Source of the DNA: Gracilariopsis chorda
Taxonomy: Eukaryota; Rhodophyta; Florideophyceae; Gracilariales; Gracilariaceae
Direction: 5' to 3'
Assembly (NCBI GenBank): GCA_003194525.1
Contig: NBIV01000082.1
Coordinates: 245,135 to 309,134 of the forward strand
DNA: 64,000 nucleotides
Shown: positions 53,101-63,300 of the stretch, piece after piece
Numbering within the stretch: the first letter of the stretch is position 1
How the letters are laid out: the number at the start of each line of letters is the position of its first letter
The notes under the pieces: model-generated
Databases searched by the model: none
The model's input: only the letters and a program-made list of their open reading frames with translations
What the model was told of the DNA's origin: nothing
Program-made: the position numbers and the translations under genes

Positions 53101-54319
53101 GGAGCATCTTGTCCACCTGGGACTGCTCCTCTTCCCGAGCTTTCGGACCTGCCCTGTAAGGGGGTTGTGCAACCGGTCGCGCACCGGGGATTAAATCGAT
53201 CCGGTGTTCCGTTGCATCAATCTCGCCAAGCGAGCCATCCCACATTGTGGTGAATTCCCGTAACATAGTACGGAGTTTGTCGCGGTGCGACTCTGGCACG
53301 TGGCTGAAGTCCAGCGCTTCAAGTGCTTTTTCCGGATCAATCCGGTCATTGCTCGATGGAGCATTGTCCTGTGGAACAGGTGTGGTTCGCAATTCCGAGT
53401 TACTCGGTATGTTCGACGCTGAAGTAGCGGTTTCCTCCCCCTCCTTAGACTTGACGTCTTCGGACGGCGGGGTGAACTCCTCAGAAGAGGTGGTAACTCC
53501 GAGTACATCGGCGGCTGTCATCTTCGTTGGCAGCATTCCCATAGGATGGGGGGTTACACTCCCAATTACTTGGTGTTTGACCAGATACTGGGGGTGTTTG
53601 CCAAGATTGGCAACCAATATCCGGAAAGGAACATCCGGGGAAATGGAGACAATTCCATTAGCCAGCGCCAGCTGGGATTTCTCGTACAACGAGGCGAGGG
53701 GTTGTATAACCCGAAGACCGTGTTGACGGGAATTTACCTGTACCCAGACTTGGGACTCAGCCGGTATAGAAACCGAGGCAGCGACGCGGAGCTTGGTGGA
53801 CTCGCGGGACGCGGGCGGTGGTTCCTGCGCAGCAGGGAGCGGAACTTGTTTCCGAGAGGACCGCTTTAGCGGGCGGCGAACAATCGGAACCGACGATCCG
53901 TCGTCAAGTTCTACACGCCTGAGGCGGGGCCTGATTGCGTCGACAAATCTGTCGCAGTAATCACATCCCAGTATGACTGGTGCTGCCAGTGAACGGCAAA
54001 CGATGAAGTCCAACTTCACCACAGATGTACCAAGTCTCACGACGAGGTCCACTGTGCTCACCGTTTGTAACGGATTGTTGTTCGCATCCGAAATGTCGGG
54101 GACCGCGTCAGAGCGGATACGAGACCGCACAAGCGGGGGTAACAATGATTCCACAACGAAGTTGGGGCCTGCACCTGTATCCAGGACGGTGAGAAACCTC
54201 ACCATAAACTGGGGATCAAGGCCAAGGTCGGCATAGACCTTATAGTTGCGCTTGGCCATGATCAAGACTCTACCGGGAATCCGGGGATTTTTACTCCGTA
54301 TCCACGGGCGACGCAACAC
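49556..54319 (-). CDS. pol of element A (protease, RT, RNase H, integrase)
   Basis: About 1587 codons. The frame opens just after the gag stop, and the 54319 codon is not an ATG. Domains by residue: retropepsin with LDTGAGPNF (about 46-54) and VILGCDYCD (about 113); RT with FCVDYRRLN, FTALDANWGYWQV, RMPFGLTNAP and YLDDIIIFS (about 535); RNase H from [11 protein letters not shown] (about 685); integrase zinc module HLSHYPKLGGHS ... CTQCAKN (about 925-965); and catalytic triad in AIDILGPL (about 991), LSDNGKQF (about 1055) and NGQVERFNR (about 1090). A GPY/F-type module (GPFKVISV) is at about 1240, then a long Pro/Ser/Arg linker. All key residues are present. Confidence 0.9.
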   Translation of the reverse strand: MLRRPWIRSKNPRIPGRVLIMAKRNYKVYADLGLDPQFMVRFLTVLDTGAGPNFVVESLLPPLVRSRIRSDAVPDISDANNNPLQTVSTVDLVVRLGTSVVKLDFIVCRSLAAPVILGCDYCDRFVDAIRPRLRRVELDDGSSVPIVRRPLKRSSRKQVPLPAAQEPPPASRESTKLRVAASVSIPAESQVWVQVNSRQHGLRVIQPLASLYEKSQLALANGIVSISPDVPFRILVANLGKHPQYLVKHQVIGSVTPHPMGMLPTKMTAADVLGVTTSSEEFTPPSEDVKSKEGEETATSASNIPSNSELRTTPVPQDNAPSSNDRIDPEKALEALDFSHVPESHRDKLRTMLREFTTMWDGSLGEIDATEHRIDLIPGARPVAQPPYRAGPKAREEEQSQVDKMLRAGVIEPAQSPWASPVVLALKADGTWRFCVDYRRLNAVTVRDTYPIPRMDECIDSLGDATVFTALDANWGYWQVPVRQEDRDKTAFTCHAGTYRFKRMPFGLTNAPATFQRAVDILLNRFKWRSCLVYLDDIIIFSNSLDDHLTHVRDVLTVLRDAGITLKLRKCEFFTDTVKYLGHIIRPGRLAIEKARVKSLVEAKEPRTQTELRSFLGLVNVYRRFIPNFSDTAAPLNALLRKGNPPKLGTFTPEQSEAFNSLKEAVTSAPILHLPQLGLPYSVDTDSSDYQVGCALFQTTPEGERHPIGYWSRSLNVHERNYSVSEKECLAVVWAMTTLRPYLMGVHFTVYTDHSSLRWLMNISDPSGRLMRWRLRLAEYDFQVIYKKGAQNTQADALSRLPTSGEALPTEDDEVPCFLAMDPDDPECAVEAEPENWDEDADFDYLLASRDDSEKPIPGNYVPVETEEMIREQFGDPFCTRIRARLNGGENLPFGVNDIGYLVRTVEATPQVVVPHTLQKRILHLSHYPKLGGHSGGRKLYLTLRRDFYWPAMAVDCYATVRFCTQCAKNRVKLRKHSKRMKLFPARAPLEFVAIDILGPLLSTRRGNKFLLVITDRFSKLVRTVPLKRITAYTVAHAFVRHWVFAYGPPLELLSDNGKQFASRFFQDVCRILDVKNLFTTTYHPQSNGQVERFNRTMLAALRAYTADHPKTWDIYTDAVTFAYNTQVHRTTGISPFELVLSRTPPPMALESQPTLDAFPSVKDYRQKWKAWLTKLVPAARKAMDHAQAVYKRNFDARLRGGKPEQINSGDFVFVRKEYYNPEREKHHKLSPVADGPFKVISVTTDTVVVEMGDAHERLSRDRIVLAPPPSTEAAPATLDPTLEYGSASDTSVVRRPTVLPHPSRGLSDLPTLSDSPAQPGNSGLSVPAPMARIYTRQAGHVIPYPAAPSQEGEENTRFRGMRSPSQRETRRTIRTTDRGARSISRDTNPPSSGSAVQQEPDAQVPQRRQIHRVTREAETQLPHTPVREGSPIREYGDNRPQSPEQGDASKPPLAEVPAEAVQSGRSDPRPAEKRRPDTPAPLGNTHTPIGEKGSQAASEASGPGAQRSETLPVADGIEAPVPGNNLRQPPQRCGEEPRNSGKNARHRTLETGRTGRCSSSWRRCTALSGPAPEKGVIGTCPAPPKG

Positions 54320-54452
54320 ACCGAGGTGCGCAGAGTCCGCGTCAGCGGTGTCTTTCCTCGAGAGGATTTCACCGGGGAGCGAGGCAGGGACGCCTCGGGC
54401 GCCAACAGCCTCTTGTGTGAGGACGCCTCTCCCAAAGGGGAGACTCCCTCAG

Positions 54453-56627
54453 TTAGTTTTCCGCCTTCGGCGGTGGGTTGGTTTCCTCGACAACGAGTGC
54501 TTCATCCCGTTGACGGGGGTTTCTATCCGCATAAGCGGGGGTTGCAACGGATGGTTGCGTGATCTCCCGAATCGGGGTGTATGAAGCTTGCCGCGCACGC
54601 GGGGTCTGTGGTAGGGCGTGAGAAAAGTCCGTTTTAGCACGGAGGTAGGAAGCCGTCGGGACGGAACGTTTCTCCTCTGGAGTGAGGGCCTCATAATTTG
54701 CCACCACCTTGGCCATATCCTTCAGTGAACAAATACACTGAGGAGAGGTATGGCCATGGGCATAGCACAGGTGGCAAATGAGAGCCAGCACCGCGACACG
54801 CGGATTATCATTCCGAGTATCGGAGAAGCGAACCGCAGGGCGGGTGTCAGTCCATCCAGGCCGTTGATAACGGGATTGACCGTTTGAAAACGGGAGTCGT
54901 TGGGGTTGAACCCGACTGTTACCACCGTATAGAACGGGATCTTCTGTTCCCGTATCATGGGTCATCTCCGTCGTTGACGGTAACTCACTGGTGGGTATCG
55001 ACACACCATCCCCCTGCGCTAAATGCACGGTATCAAATCCCTGTCCAGGGTTCCCATCCGCGGTGAGCGGGAGAGAGGAAGCTTCGCTTTCCAGCAACAA
55101 CGCTTTGGCGGATTTAGACCGATTGTTCGGAGTTCTTGCACGAAGTGCATCCCCTTCCGCTCGAGCGTGTTGGACCAGCTCGAGGTAGGTGATCCTTCGC
55201 TTGTCCTCCCGATAACGGGTAACTAAACTCCGGATTGCCGGGTCAAGACCATCAATGAACATGGTACTGCGCTCCCCAGCGGGGTATACGTTACCACATC
55301 TGTGGAAAGCCTTGTTAAGGCGCACCGAGTAATCGGTCTCGGTCTCTCCAGCACGCTGGCGTGTATCTCGCAAAGCGAGGATAGCCTGCTGAATAGCGGT
55401 GTTGGTGGCGTAGGAGCGCAGAAGATACTGCACAGCCTCCGGCCAGCAAGTAACTCCTCCCTCGGAGGCGCGAGAAGATCCTCGGACAGAGGTGTATTGG
55501 TCCTCGGCCACTCCCCGTAAGAAATACGGTAAAGCCAAATAGGCTTGTCCCTCATTCATACCGAGGATATCGGCCTCCGCTACAAAGCGGGATAGGAAAT
55601 CCAGTACTAGGACTGGGTCCTCTCCAGTAAAATACTGGTTGCGGAGCGAGAGCTGCATTCGCTTAATGCATTCTCGCACCTTTCCCGTACCACGGGGCGT
55701 ACGTCCAAGTGACGAATCTTCAAGCCGGTAGTACCGGTATGATAAAAGCTTCCGATAATCCGGGTTTGTCGGTTTCAATTCCCGGAGACCGGGGTGTCTT
55801 CTCCCCTTCTGGCGGGTTCGGACCACAGCTTCAGTGGCCGATGACCGCTTCGAGCGGGAGGAGTAGCCTCGCTTCTCGTCCTCCGAGTCGGAGTCCGAGG
55901 AGCTCGAGCTAACCGAATGGTTTCGGGGTGAGTGCGACGATGTCGAAGAATCGGAGTCCGAATAGTTTCGGTGATGTTTCCGTCGGTGACGGCGTTTCTT
56001 CTTCCCAGCAACCTGGTCGTTGTGCGATGCCTCGTTTACCGGATCACCCGGGGATGGTTTGTCCATGAGGACGAACTGCTCCAGCGTCTCCAGGCGGGCA
56101 CCAATCCGATCAAATCGGGCTTCAACTCCTTCGATGAAGGCGGCGGGTTGTCCCAAACTCTCCAACACGGAGTTGACGTCAGACCGTAAAATACGGAGTT
56201 CCTCGGCGACCTCCTCTACGGGGGTTGCCGAGACCACCTCTTGGAGGGATTTTAGTTCCCCTACAAGGGTGTCATGGGCGGTCCACAGAGCGCGGACCTG
56301 GGATTCCAGGGAAGTTCCCTGGGGGGTGTTATCACCCGTTCCACGGGGGCTTGAAGCCGCGACAGCGGGAGCAGGCCGGGGTGCCTGGGGCACTGCGGCA
56401 ACAGCCGGAGTCGATGCTGCATTCCCCTGCGGGGGTGATAACGAGGGCAAAAGGGGGTTCCGGGGTTCCCGGTCGGGGGTATCATTCCGCGATGAAGCGG
56501 CGCCAGCACGGCTGGAACTTGTCCGTATAGGGATACGGGGTACGAACCGAACTTCGGAAGTGTCCGCGTTGTCGCGGGAGCGACTACGCGTAACCACTGG
56601 CTCCGCGTCGGAGGGATTTCTCGACAT
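54453..56627 (-). CDS. gag of element A
   Basis: 724 codons from ATG at 56627. The N-terminus is rich in Ser/Arg/Pro. A helical region (about 110-190) is followed by a basic block (GKKKRRHRRKHHRN, about 213-226) that looks like a nuclear localisation signal, and the acidic Ser tract ending SDSDSEDEKRGY. The capsid-like domain (about 320-510) starts KRMQLSLRNQYF. A single CCHC zinc knuckle, CHLCYAHGHTSPQC, lies at about 613-626 with exact C-x2-C-x4-H-x4-C spacing. It ends AAC TAA, and pol is in another frame. The protein differs from the B copy at only a few positions. Confidence 0.9.
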   Translation of the reverse strand: MSRNPSDAEPVVTRSRSRDNADTSEVRFVPRIPIRTSSSRAGAASSRNDTPDREPRNPLLPSLSPPQGNAASTPAVAAVPQAPRPAPAVAASSPRGTGDNTPQGTSLESQVRALWTAHDTLVGELKSLQEVVSATPVEEVAEELRILRSDVNSVLESLGQPAAFIEGVEARFDRIGARLETLEQFVLMDKPSPGDPVNEASHNDQVAGKKKRRHRRKHHRNYSDSDSSTSSHSPRNHSVSSSSSDSDSEDEKRGYSSRSKRSSATEAVVRTRQKGRRHPGLRELKPTNPDYRKLLSYRYYRLEDSSLGRTPRGTGKVRECIKRMQLSLRNQYFTGEDPVLVLDFLSRFVAEADILGMNEGQAYLALPYFLRGVAEDQYTSVRGSSRASEGGVTCWPEAVQYLLRSYATNTAIQQAILALRDTRQRAGETETDYSVRLNKAFHRCGNVYPAGERSTMFIDGLDPAIRSLVTRYREDKRRITYLELVQHARAEGDALRARTPNNRSKSAKALLLESEASSLPLTADGNPGQGFDTVHLAQGDGVSIPTSELPSTTEMTHDTGTEDPVLYGGNSRVQPQRLPFSNGQSRYQRPGWTDTRPAVRFSDTRNDNPRVAVLALICHLCYAHGHTSPQCICSLKDMAKVVANYEALTPEEKRSVPTASYLRAKTDFSHALPQTPRARQASYTPIREITQPSVATPAYADRNPRQRDEALVVEETNPPPKAEN

Positions 56628-56711
56628 GAGAAAATACCGTTACGACGGGAAACGATCACGGAACTTCCGGTGAATGAAAACAAACCTCGTAAGAGGGAAA
56701 ACAAAAACCGA

Positions 56712-56729
56712 TTCTAGGTCGGGAGACCA
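56712..56729 (-). other. Primer binding site of element A
   Basis: Minus strand TGGTCTCCCGACCTAGAA, three bases from the LTR end. Identical to B (58018-58035), D (5076-5093) and E (3784-3801). Confidence 0.65.
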
Positions 56730-56732
56730 CTT

Positions 56733-57207
56733 TGTGGTGCAATGCCCCAAAGGGGAAAAACACCGAAAGACGTCCGGGATCTTCCTCTCACGAGGTGAAC
56801 CCAGTTGGGTAGAGCCCTCCCAGAGGTGTCACGGCGAAGCCGGTTTGTAAGACCAGGGACACCTGTCGCGACTCGCGCAGGGAGGTGAAGGCGAAGAATC
56901 GGTATCCGCGTGAGCGGGGTGTGATCCTCAGTAGAGGTATGTTTCCACGTAAGTGGGGGTGTGTGAGCGGATGCGCACACGAGGGCCGCGGATAGCGGGA
57001 GGTGCTACCCTAAAAAGGGGAAAGAGGAAGGACGAGTGGGTCGCGAGAGCGACGAGTAGATACGGCGATGCCGGTGGACAGGACTCCCTATACAGGGCGA
57101 AACACCACTATGATTGGAACAATTAGTACTCCCAATGATGGGTCTCCTTTAGATGTGCAAGGGGGGTGAACTTCCGTACACTACGGTGCTTCCCTCCAAG
57201 GAGGAGT
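56733..57207 (-). repeat. 5' LTR of element A, 3' portion only (475 bp)
   Basis: Matches bases 333-807 of the complete 807-bp LTR. It stops at GGAGT (57203-57207), exactly where the intact terminus of element B begins. The missing part should be found beyond the far end of B with GGAGT repeated. Confidence 0.85.
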
Positions 57208-58014
57208 TGAAGTGCAACGCCCTCAGGGAGGGATTCTTGGTACTTGATTGTTTTCCCGATATTATCGGTTGTGTAGTGTGTATATGAACTACGCCCCACA
57301 ATGGTGGGTATGGACACGTGGGACACGGTTTTGGGTCAATTGGCGTTTGGCCACAGTAGTGGATGTTGCCACGGAATGTGGAGTATTTTAGTTAATTTTA
57401 TTTATTATTTTCACACCCATTTCTGGGAAGCTAGTACTTAGTGCGACGGCGCACTGCCGTCGCACCAGTAAACCTTCCCCAACAAGGGACCCCAACCTGG
57501 GGAATTGGCTCTGAGCTTTACCGCCTCCGCGTGTTCTCAACTCCTCCTTGGAGGGAAGCACCGTAGTGTACGGAAGTTCACCCCCCTTGCACATCTAAAG
57601 GAGACCCATCATTGGGAGTACTAATTGTTCCAATCATAGTGGTGTTTCGCCCTGTATAGGGAGTCCTGTCCACCGGCATTGCCGTATCTACTCGTCGCTC
57701 TCGCGACCCACTCGTCCTTCCTCTTTCCCCTTTTTAGGGTAGCACCTCCCGCTATCCGCGGCCCTCGTGTGCGCATCCGCTCACACACCCCCACTTACGT
57801 GGAAACATACCTCTACTGAGGATCACGCCCCGCTCACGCGGATACCGATTCTTCGCCTTCACCTCCCTGCGCGAGTCGCGACAGGTGTCCCTGGTCTTAC
57901 AAACCGGCTTCGCCGTGACACCTCTGGGAGGGCTCTACCCAACTGGGTTCACCTCGTGAGAGGAAGATCCCGGACGTCTTTGGGTGTTTTTCCCCTTTGG
58001 GGCATTGCACCACA
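57208..58014 (+). repeat. 5' LTR of element B (807 bp)
   Basis: TGAAGTGCAACGCC to TTGCACCACA. The primer site is at 58018-58035. Short inverted repeats recur throughout, for example CCCGATATTATCGG, CGACGGCGCACTGCCGTCG and CTCCTCCTTGGAGG. Confidence 0.92.
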
Positions 58015-58119
58015 AAGTGGTCTCCCGACCTAGAATCGGTTTTTGTTTTCCCTCTTACGAGGTTTGTTTTCATTCACCGGAAGTTCCGTGATCGTTTCCC
58101 GTCGTAACGGTATTTTCTC

Positions 58120-60300
58120 ATGTCGAGAAATCCCTCCGACGCGGAGCCAGTGGTTACGCGTAGTCGCTCCCGCGACAACGCGGACACTTCCGAAGTTCGG
58201 TTCGTACCCCGTATCCCTATACGGACAAGTTCCAGCCGTGCTGGCGCCGCTTCATCGCGGAATGATACCCCCGACCGGGAACCCCGGAACCTCCTTTTGC
58301 CCTCGTTATCACCCCCGCAGGGGAATGCAGCATCGACTCCGGCTGTTGCCGCAGTGCCCCAGGCACCCCGGCCTGCTCCCGCTGTCGCGGCTTCAAGCCC
58401 CCGTGGAACGGGCGATAACACCCCCCAGGGAACTTCCCTGGAATCCCAGGTCCGCGCTCTGTGGACCGCCCATGACACCCTTGTAGGGGAACTAAAATCC
58501 CTCCAAGAGGTGGTCTCGGCAACCCCCGTAGAGGAGGTCGCCGAGGAACTCCGTATTTTACGGTCTGACGTCAACTCCGTGTTGGAGAGTTTGGGACAAC
58601 CCGCCGCCTTCATCGAAGGAGTTGAAGCCCGATTTGATCGGATTGGTGCCCGCCTGGAGACGCTGGAGCAGTTCGTCCTCATGGACAAACCATCCCCGGG
58701 TGATCCGGTAAACGAGGCATCGCACAACGACCAGGTTGCTGGGAAGAAGAAACGCCGTCACCGACGGAAACATCACCGAAACTATTCGGACTCCGATTCT
58801 TCGACATCGTCGCACTCACCCCGAAACCATTCGGTTAGCTCGAGCTCCTCGGACTCCGACTCGGAGGACGAGAAGCGAGGCTACTCCTCCCGCTCGAAGC
58901 GGTCATCGGCCACTGAAGCTGTGGTCCGAACCCGCCAGAAGGGGAGAAGACACCCCGGTCTCCGGGAATTGAAACCGACAAACCCGGATTATCGGAAGCT
59001 TTTATCATACCGGTACTACCGGCTTGAAGATTCGTCACTTGGACGTACGCCCCGTGGTACGGGAAAGGTGCGAGAATGCATTAAGCGAATGCAGCTCTCG
59101 CTCCGCAACCAGTATTTTACTGGAGAGGACCCAGTCCTAGTACTAGATTTCCTATCCCGCTTTGTAGCGGAGGCCGATATCCTCGGTATGAATGAGGGAC
59201 AAGCCTATTTGGCTTTACCGTATTTCTTACGGGGAGTGGCCGAGGACCAATACACCTCTGTCCGAGGATCTTCTCGCGCCTCCGAGGGAGGAGTTACTTG
59301 CTGGCCGGAGGCTGTGCAGTATCTTCTGCGCTCCTACGCCACCAACACCGCTATTCAGCAGGCTATCCTCGCTTTGCGAGATACACGCCAGCGTGCTGGA
59401 GAGACCGAGACCGATTACTCGGTGCGCCTTAACAAGGCTTTCCACAGATGTGGTAACGTATACCCCACTGGGGAGCGCAGTACCATGTTCATTGATGGTC
59501 TTGACCCGGCAATCCGGAGTTTAGTTACCCGTTATCGGGAGGACAAGCGAAGGATCACCTACCTCGAGCTGGTCCAACACGCTCGAGCGGAAGGGGATGC
59601 ACTTCGTGCAAGAACTCCGAACAATCGGTCTAAATCCGCCAAGGCGTTGTTGCTGGAAAGCGAAGCTTCCTCTCTCCCGCTCACCGCGGATGGGAACCCT
59701 GGACAGGGATTTGATACCGTGCATTTAGCGCAGGGGGATGGTGTGTCGATACCCACCAGTGAGTTACCGTCAACGACGGAGATGACCCATGATACGGGAA
59801 CAGAAGATCCCGTTCTATACGGTGGTAACAGTCGGGTTCAACCCCAACGACTCCCGTTTTCAAACGGTCAATCCCGTTATCAACGGCCTGGATGGACTGA
59901 CACCCGCCCTGCGGTTCGCTTCTCCGATACTCGGAATAATAATCCGCGTGTCGCGGTGCTGGCTCTCATTTGCCACCTGTGCTACGCCCATGGCCATACC
60001 TCTCCTCAGTGTATTTGTTCACTGAAGGATATGGCCAAGGTGGTGGCAAATTATGAGGCCCTCACTCCAGAGGAGAAACGTTCCGTCCCGACGGCTTCCT
60101 ACCTCCGTGCTAAAACGGACTTTTCTCACGCCCTACCACAGACCCCGCGTGCGCGGCAAGCTTCATACACCCCGATTCGGGAGATCACGCAACCATCCGT
60201 TGCAACCCCCGCTTATGCGGATAGAAACCCCCGTCAACGGGATGAAGCACTCGTTGTCGAGGAAAACCAACCCACCGCCGAAGGTGGAAAACTAACTGAG
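58120..60300 (+). CDS. gag of element B
   Basis: Same protein as the gag of A apart from a few substitutions (for example Pro to Leu near residue 58), with the same basic block, capsid domain and CCHC knuckle. One extra A in the run at about 60262-60265 removes the normal stop. Together with a second extra base near 60388, this fuses gag to the protease frame, so the open frame continues to about 60590. In A and C the gag stop is present. Confidence 0.85.
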
Positions 60301-63300
60301 GGAGTCTCCCCTTTGGGAGAGGCGTCCTCAAAAACGAGGCTGTTGGCGCCCGAGGCGTCCTCGCCTCGCTCCCCGGTGAAAGTCCTCTCGAGGAAAGACA
60401 CCGCTGACGCGGACTCTGCGCACCTCGGTGTGTTGCGTCGCCCGTGGATACGGAGTAAAAATCCCCGGATTCCCGGTAGAGTCTTGGTCTTGGCCAAGCG
60501 CAATTATAAGGTCTATGCCGACCTTGGCCTTGACCCCCAGTTTATGGTGAGGTTTCTCACCGTCCTGGATACAGGTGCAGGCCCAACTTCGTTGTGGAAT
60601 CATTGTTACCCCCGCTTGTGCGGTCTCGTATCCGCTCTGACGCGGTCCCCGACATTTCGGATGCGAAATAACAACCCGTTACAAACGGTGGGCACGGTGG
60701 ACCTCGTCGTGAGACTTGGTACCTCTGTGGTGAAGTTGGACTTCATCGTTTGCCGTTCACTGGCAGCACCAGTCATACTGGGATGTGATTACTGCGACAG
60801 ATTTGTCGACGCAATCAGGCCCCGCCTCAGGCGTGTAGAACTTGACGACGGATCGTCGGTTCCGATTGTTCGCCGCCCGCTAAAGCGGTCCTCTCGGAAA
60901 CAAGTTCCGCTCCCTGCTGCGCAGGAACCACCGCCCGCGTCCCGCGAGTCCACCAAGCTCCGCGTCGCTGCCTCGGTTTCTATACCGGCTGAGTCCCAAG
61001 TCTGGGTACAGGTAAATTCCCGTCAACACGGTCTTCGGGTTATACAACCCCTCGCCTCGTTGTACGAGAAATCCCAGCTGGCGCTGGCTAATGGAATTGT
61101 CTCCATTTCCCCGGATGTTCCTTTCCGGATATTGGTTGCCAATCTTGGCAAACACCCCCAGTATCTGGTCAAACACCAAGTAATTGGGAGTGTAACCCCC
61201 CATCCTATGGGAATGCTGCCAACGAAGATGACAGCCGCCGATGTACTCGGAGTTACCACCTCTTCTGAGGAGTTCACCCCGCCGTCCGAAGACGTCAAGT
61301 CTAAGGAGGGGAGGAAACCGCTACTTCAGCGTCGAACATACCGAGTAACTCGGAATTGCGAACCACACCTGTTCCACAGGACAATGCTCCATCGAGCAAT
61401 GACCGGATTGATCCGGAAAAAGCACTTGAAGCGCTGGACTTCAGCCACGTGCCAGAGTCGCACCGCGACAAACTCCGTACTATGTTACGGGAATTCACCA
61501 CAATGTGGGATGGCTCGCTTGGCGAGATTGATGCAACGGAACACCGGATCGATTTAATCCCCGGTGCGCGACCGGTTGCACAACCCCCTTACAGGGCAGG
61601 TCCGAAAGCTCGGGAAGAGGAGCAGTCCCAGGTGGACAAGATGCTCCGCGCAGGTGTGATTGAGCCCGCTCAATCGCCCTGGGCATCCCCAGTTGTACTG
61701 GCTTTAAAGGCTGACGGAACCTGGAGGTTCTGTGTCGACTACCGCCGGCTCAATGCCGTGACTGTTAGGGACACGTACCCCATCCCTCGTATGGACGAGT
61801 GCATTGACTCCCTTGGAGACGCCACCGTGTTCACGGCCCTTGATGCCAATTGGGATATTGGCAAGTACCTGTCAGACAGGAGGATCGCGACAAAACCGCA
61901 TTCACCTGCCATGCAGGAACGTACCGCTTCAAGCGGATGCCATTTGGGTTAACCAACGCCCCCGCCACCTTTCAGCGTGCAGTAGATATTCTACTCAACC
62001 GCTTTAAGTGGCGGAGTTGTCTGGTCTACCTTGATGATATTATCATCTTCTCCAACTCGTTGGACGACCATCTCACTCACGTCCGAGACGTGCTGACCGT
62101 ACTCGCGCGATGCGGGAATTACCCTCAAGTTGAGGAAATGCGAGTTTTTCACAGATACTGTGAAGTATCTGGGTCACATTATCCGTCCTGGACGGTTAGC
62201 GATCGAGAAAGCTCGAGTCAAATCCCTCGTTGAGGCGAAAAGAACCCCGTACTCAAACGGAACTGCGCTCCTTTCTGGGGCTGGTCAACGTCTATCGACG
62301 GTTTATCCCGAACTTTTCGGATACTGCAGCGCCCTGAACGCGTTGTTGCGAAAGGGGAACCCCCCAAAACTGGGAACATTTACGCCCGAGCAATCGGAAG
62401 CCTTTAACTCCTTGAAGGAGGCTGTCACATCAGCACCAATCCTACATCTCCCAAAACTTGGGTTGCCAATACTCCGTAGATACGGACTCGAGCGACTACC
62501 AAGTCGGGTGTGCTCTTTTTCAAACCACCCCCGAGGGGGAACGACACCAATTGGTTATTGGTCGCGCTCGCTCAATGTCATGAAGCGGAACTACTCCGTA
62601 TCGGAGAAAGAGTGCCTCGCCGTCGTATGGGCGATGACCACTCTGCGCCCTACCTTATGGGAGTCCATTTCACCGTGTACACGGATCATTCCTCACTGAG
62701 GTGGTTAATGAATATCTCCGACCCGTCGGGACGCCTCATGCGTTGGAGACTCCGCCTCGCGGAATATTGACTTCCAAGTCATTTATAAAAAGGGCGCGCA
62801 GAACACCCAAGCCGACGCTCTGTCGCGTTACCCACAAGTGGGGAGGCACTCCAACGGAGGATGATGAAGTCCCATGTTCATGGCAATGGACCCGGATGAT
62901 CCGGAATGTGTCCGTCGAGGCTGAGCCAGAAAACTGGGACGAAGATGCTGACTTCGACTACCTACTCGCATCGCGAGATGATTCTGAGAAACCCATACCG
63001 GGAAATTATGTACCGGTTGAGACCGAGGAAATGATCCGAGAACAATTCGGGGACCCCTTCTGTACAAGGATACGTGCACGCCTCAACGGCGGAGAGAACC
63101 TCCCCTTCGGGGTGAACGACATTGGTTACCTCGTGAGGACCGTCGAGGCTACCCCACAAGTTGTGGTACCGCACACGCTACAGAAGCGGATATTGCACCT
63201 TTCGCATTACCCGAAACTCGGGGGACACTCCGGTGGGAGGAAGCTTTATCTAACCCTTCGCAGGGATTTCTACTGGCCCGCCATGGCGGTTGATTGCTAC

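Larger units (their letters stand above)
45940..57207 (-). mobile_element. Element A: young hairpin-rich chromodomain LTR retrotransposon with an antisense ORF
   Basis: Minus-strand order: partial 5' LTR (56733-57207), primer site, leader, gag (54453-56627), pol (49556-54319), chromodomain frame (48844-50184), then an ORF on the opposite strand (46803-48650), polypurine tract and complete 3' LTR (45940-46746). The missing first 330 or so bases of the 5' LTR are explained by insertion of B at 57208. Long frames are intact, making this the best-preserved copy. Virtually all of it is packed with short perfect inverted repeats. It is inserted in element C. Confidence 0.9.

Noticed and set aside
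54440-54470. Canonical -1 slippery heptamer at the end of gag
   Set aside because: GCG GAA AAC TAA in A and CAG AAA AAC TAA in C do not fit X XXY YYZ in the gag frame. An A-rich slip site is possible but not of the known form.
57200-57215. A/B junction as a breakage-fusion inverted duplication
   Set aside because: B starts with an exact intact LTR terminus and its LTR is complete while A's is cut, which fits an ordinary nested insertion better. Only sequence beyond the window can settle it.
58074-61501. Long frames on the strand opposite gag in A and B (up to 217 codons)
   Set aside because: Identical in A and B only because the elements are near-identical. No start context or promoter, and they are broken in C and D. 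The bias from the hairpin-rich sequence avoids stops in several frames.
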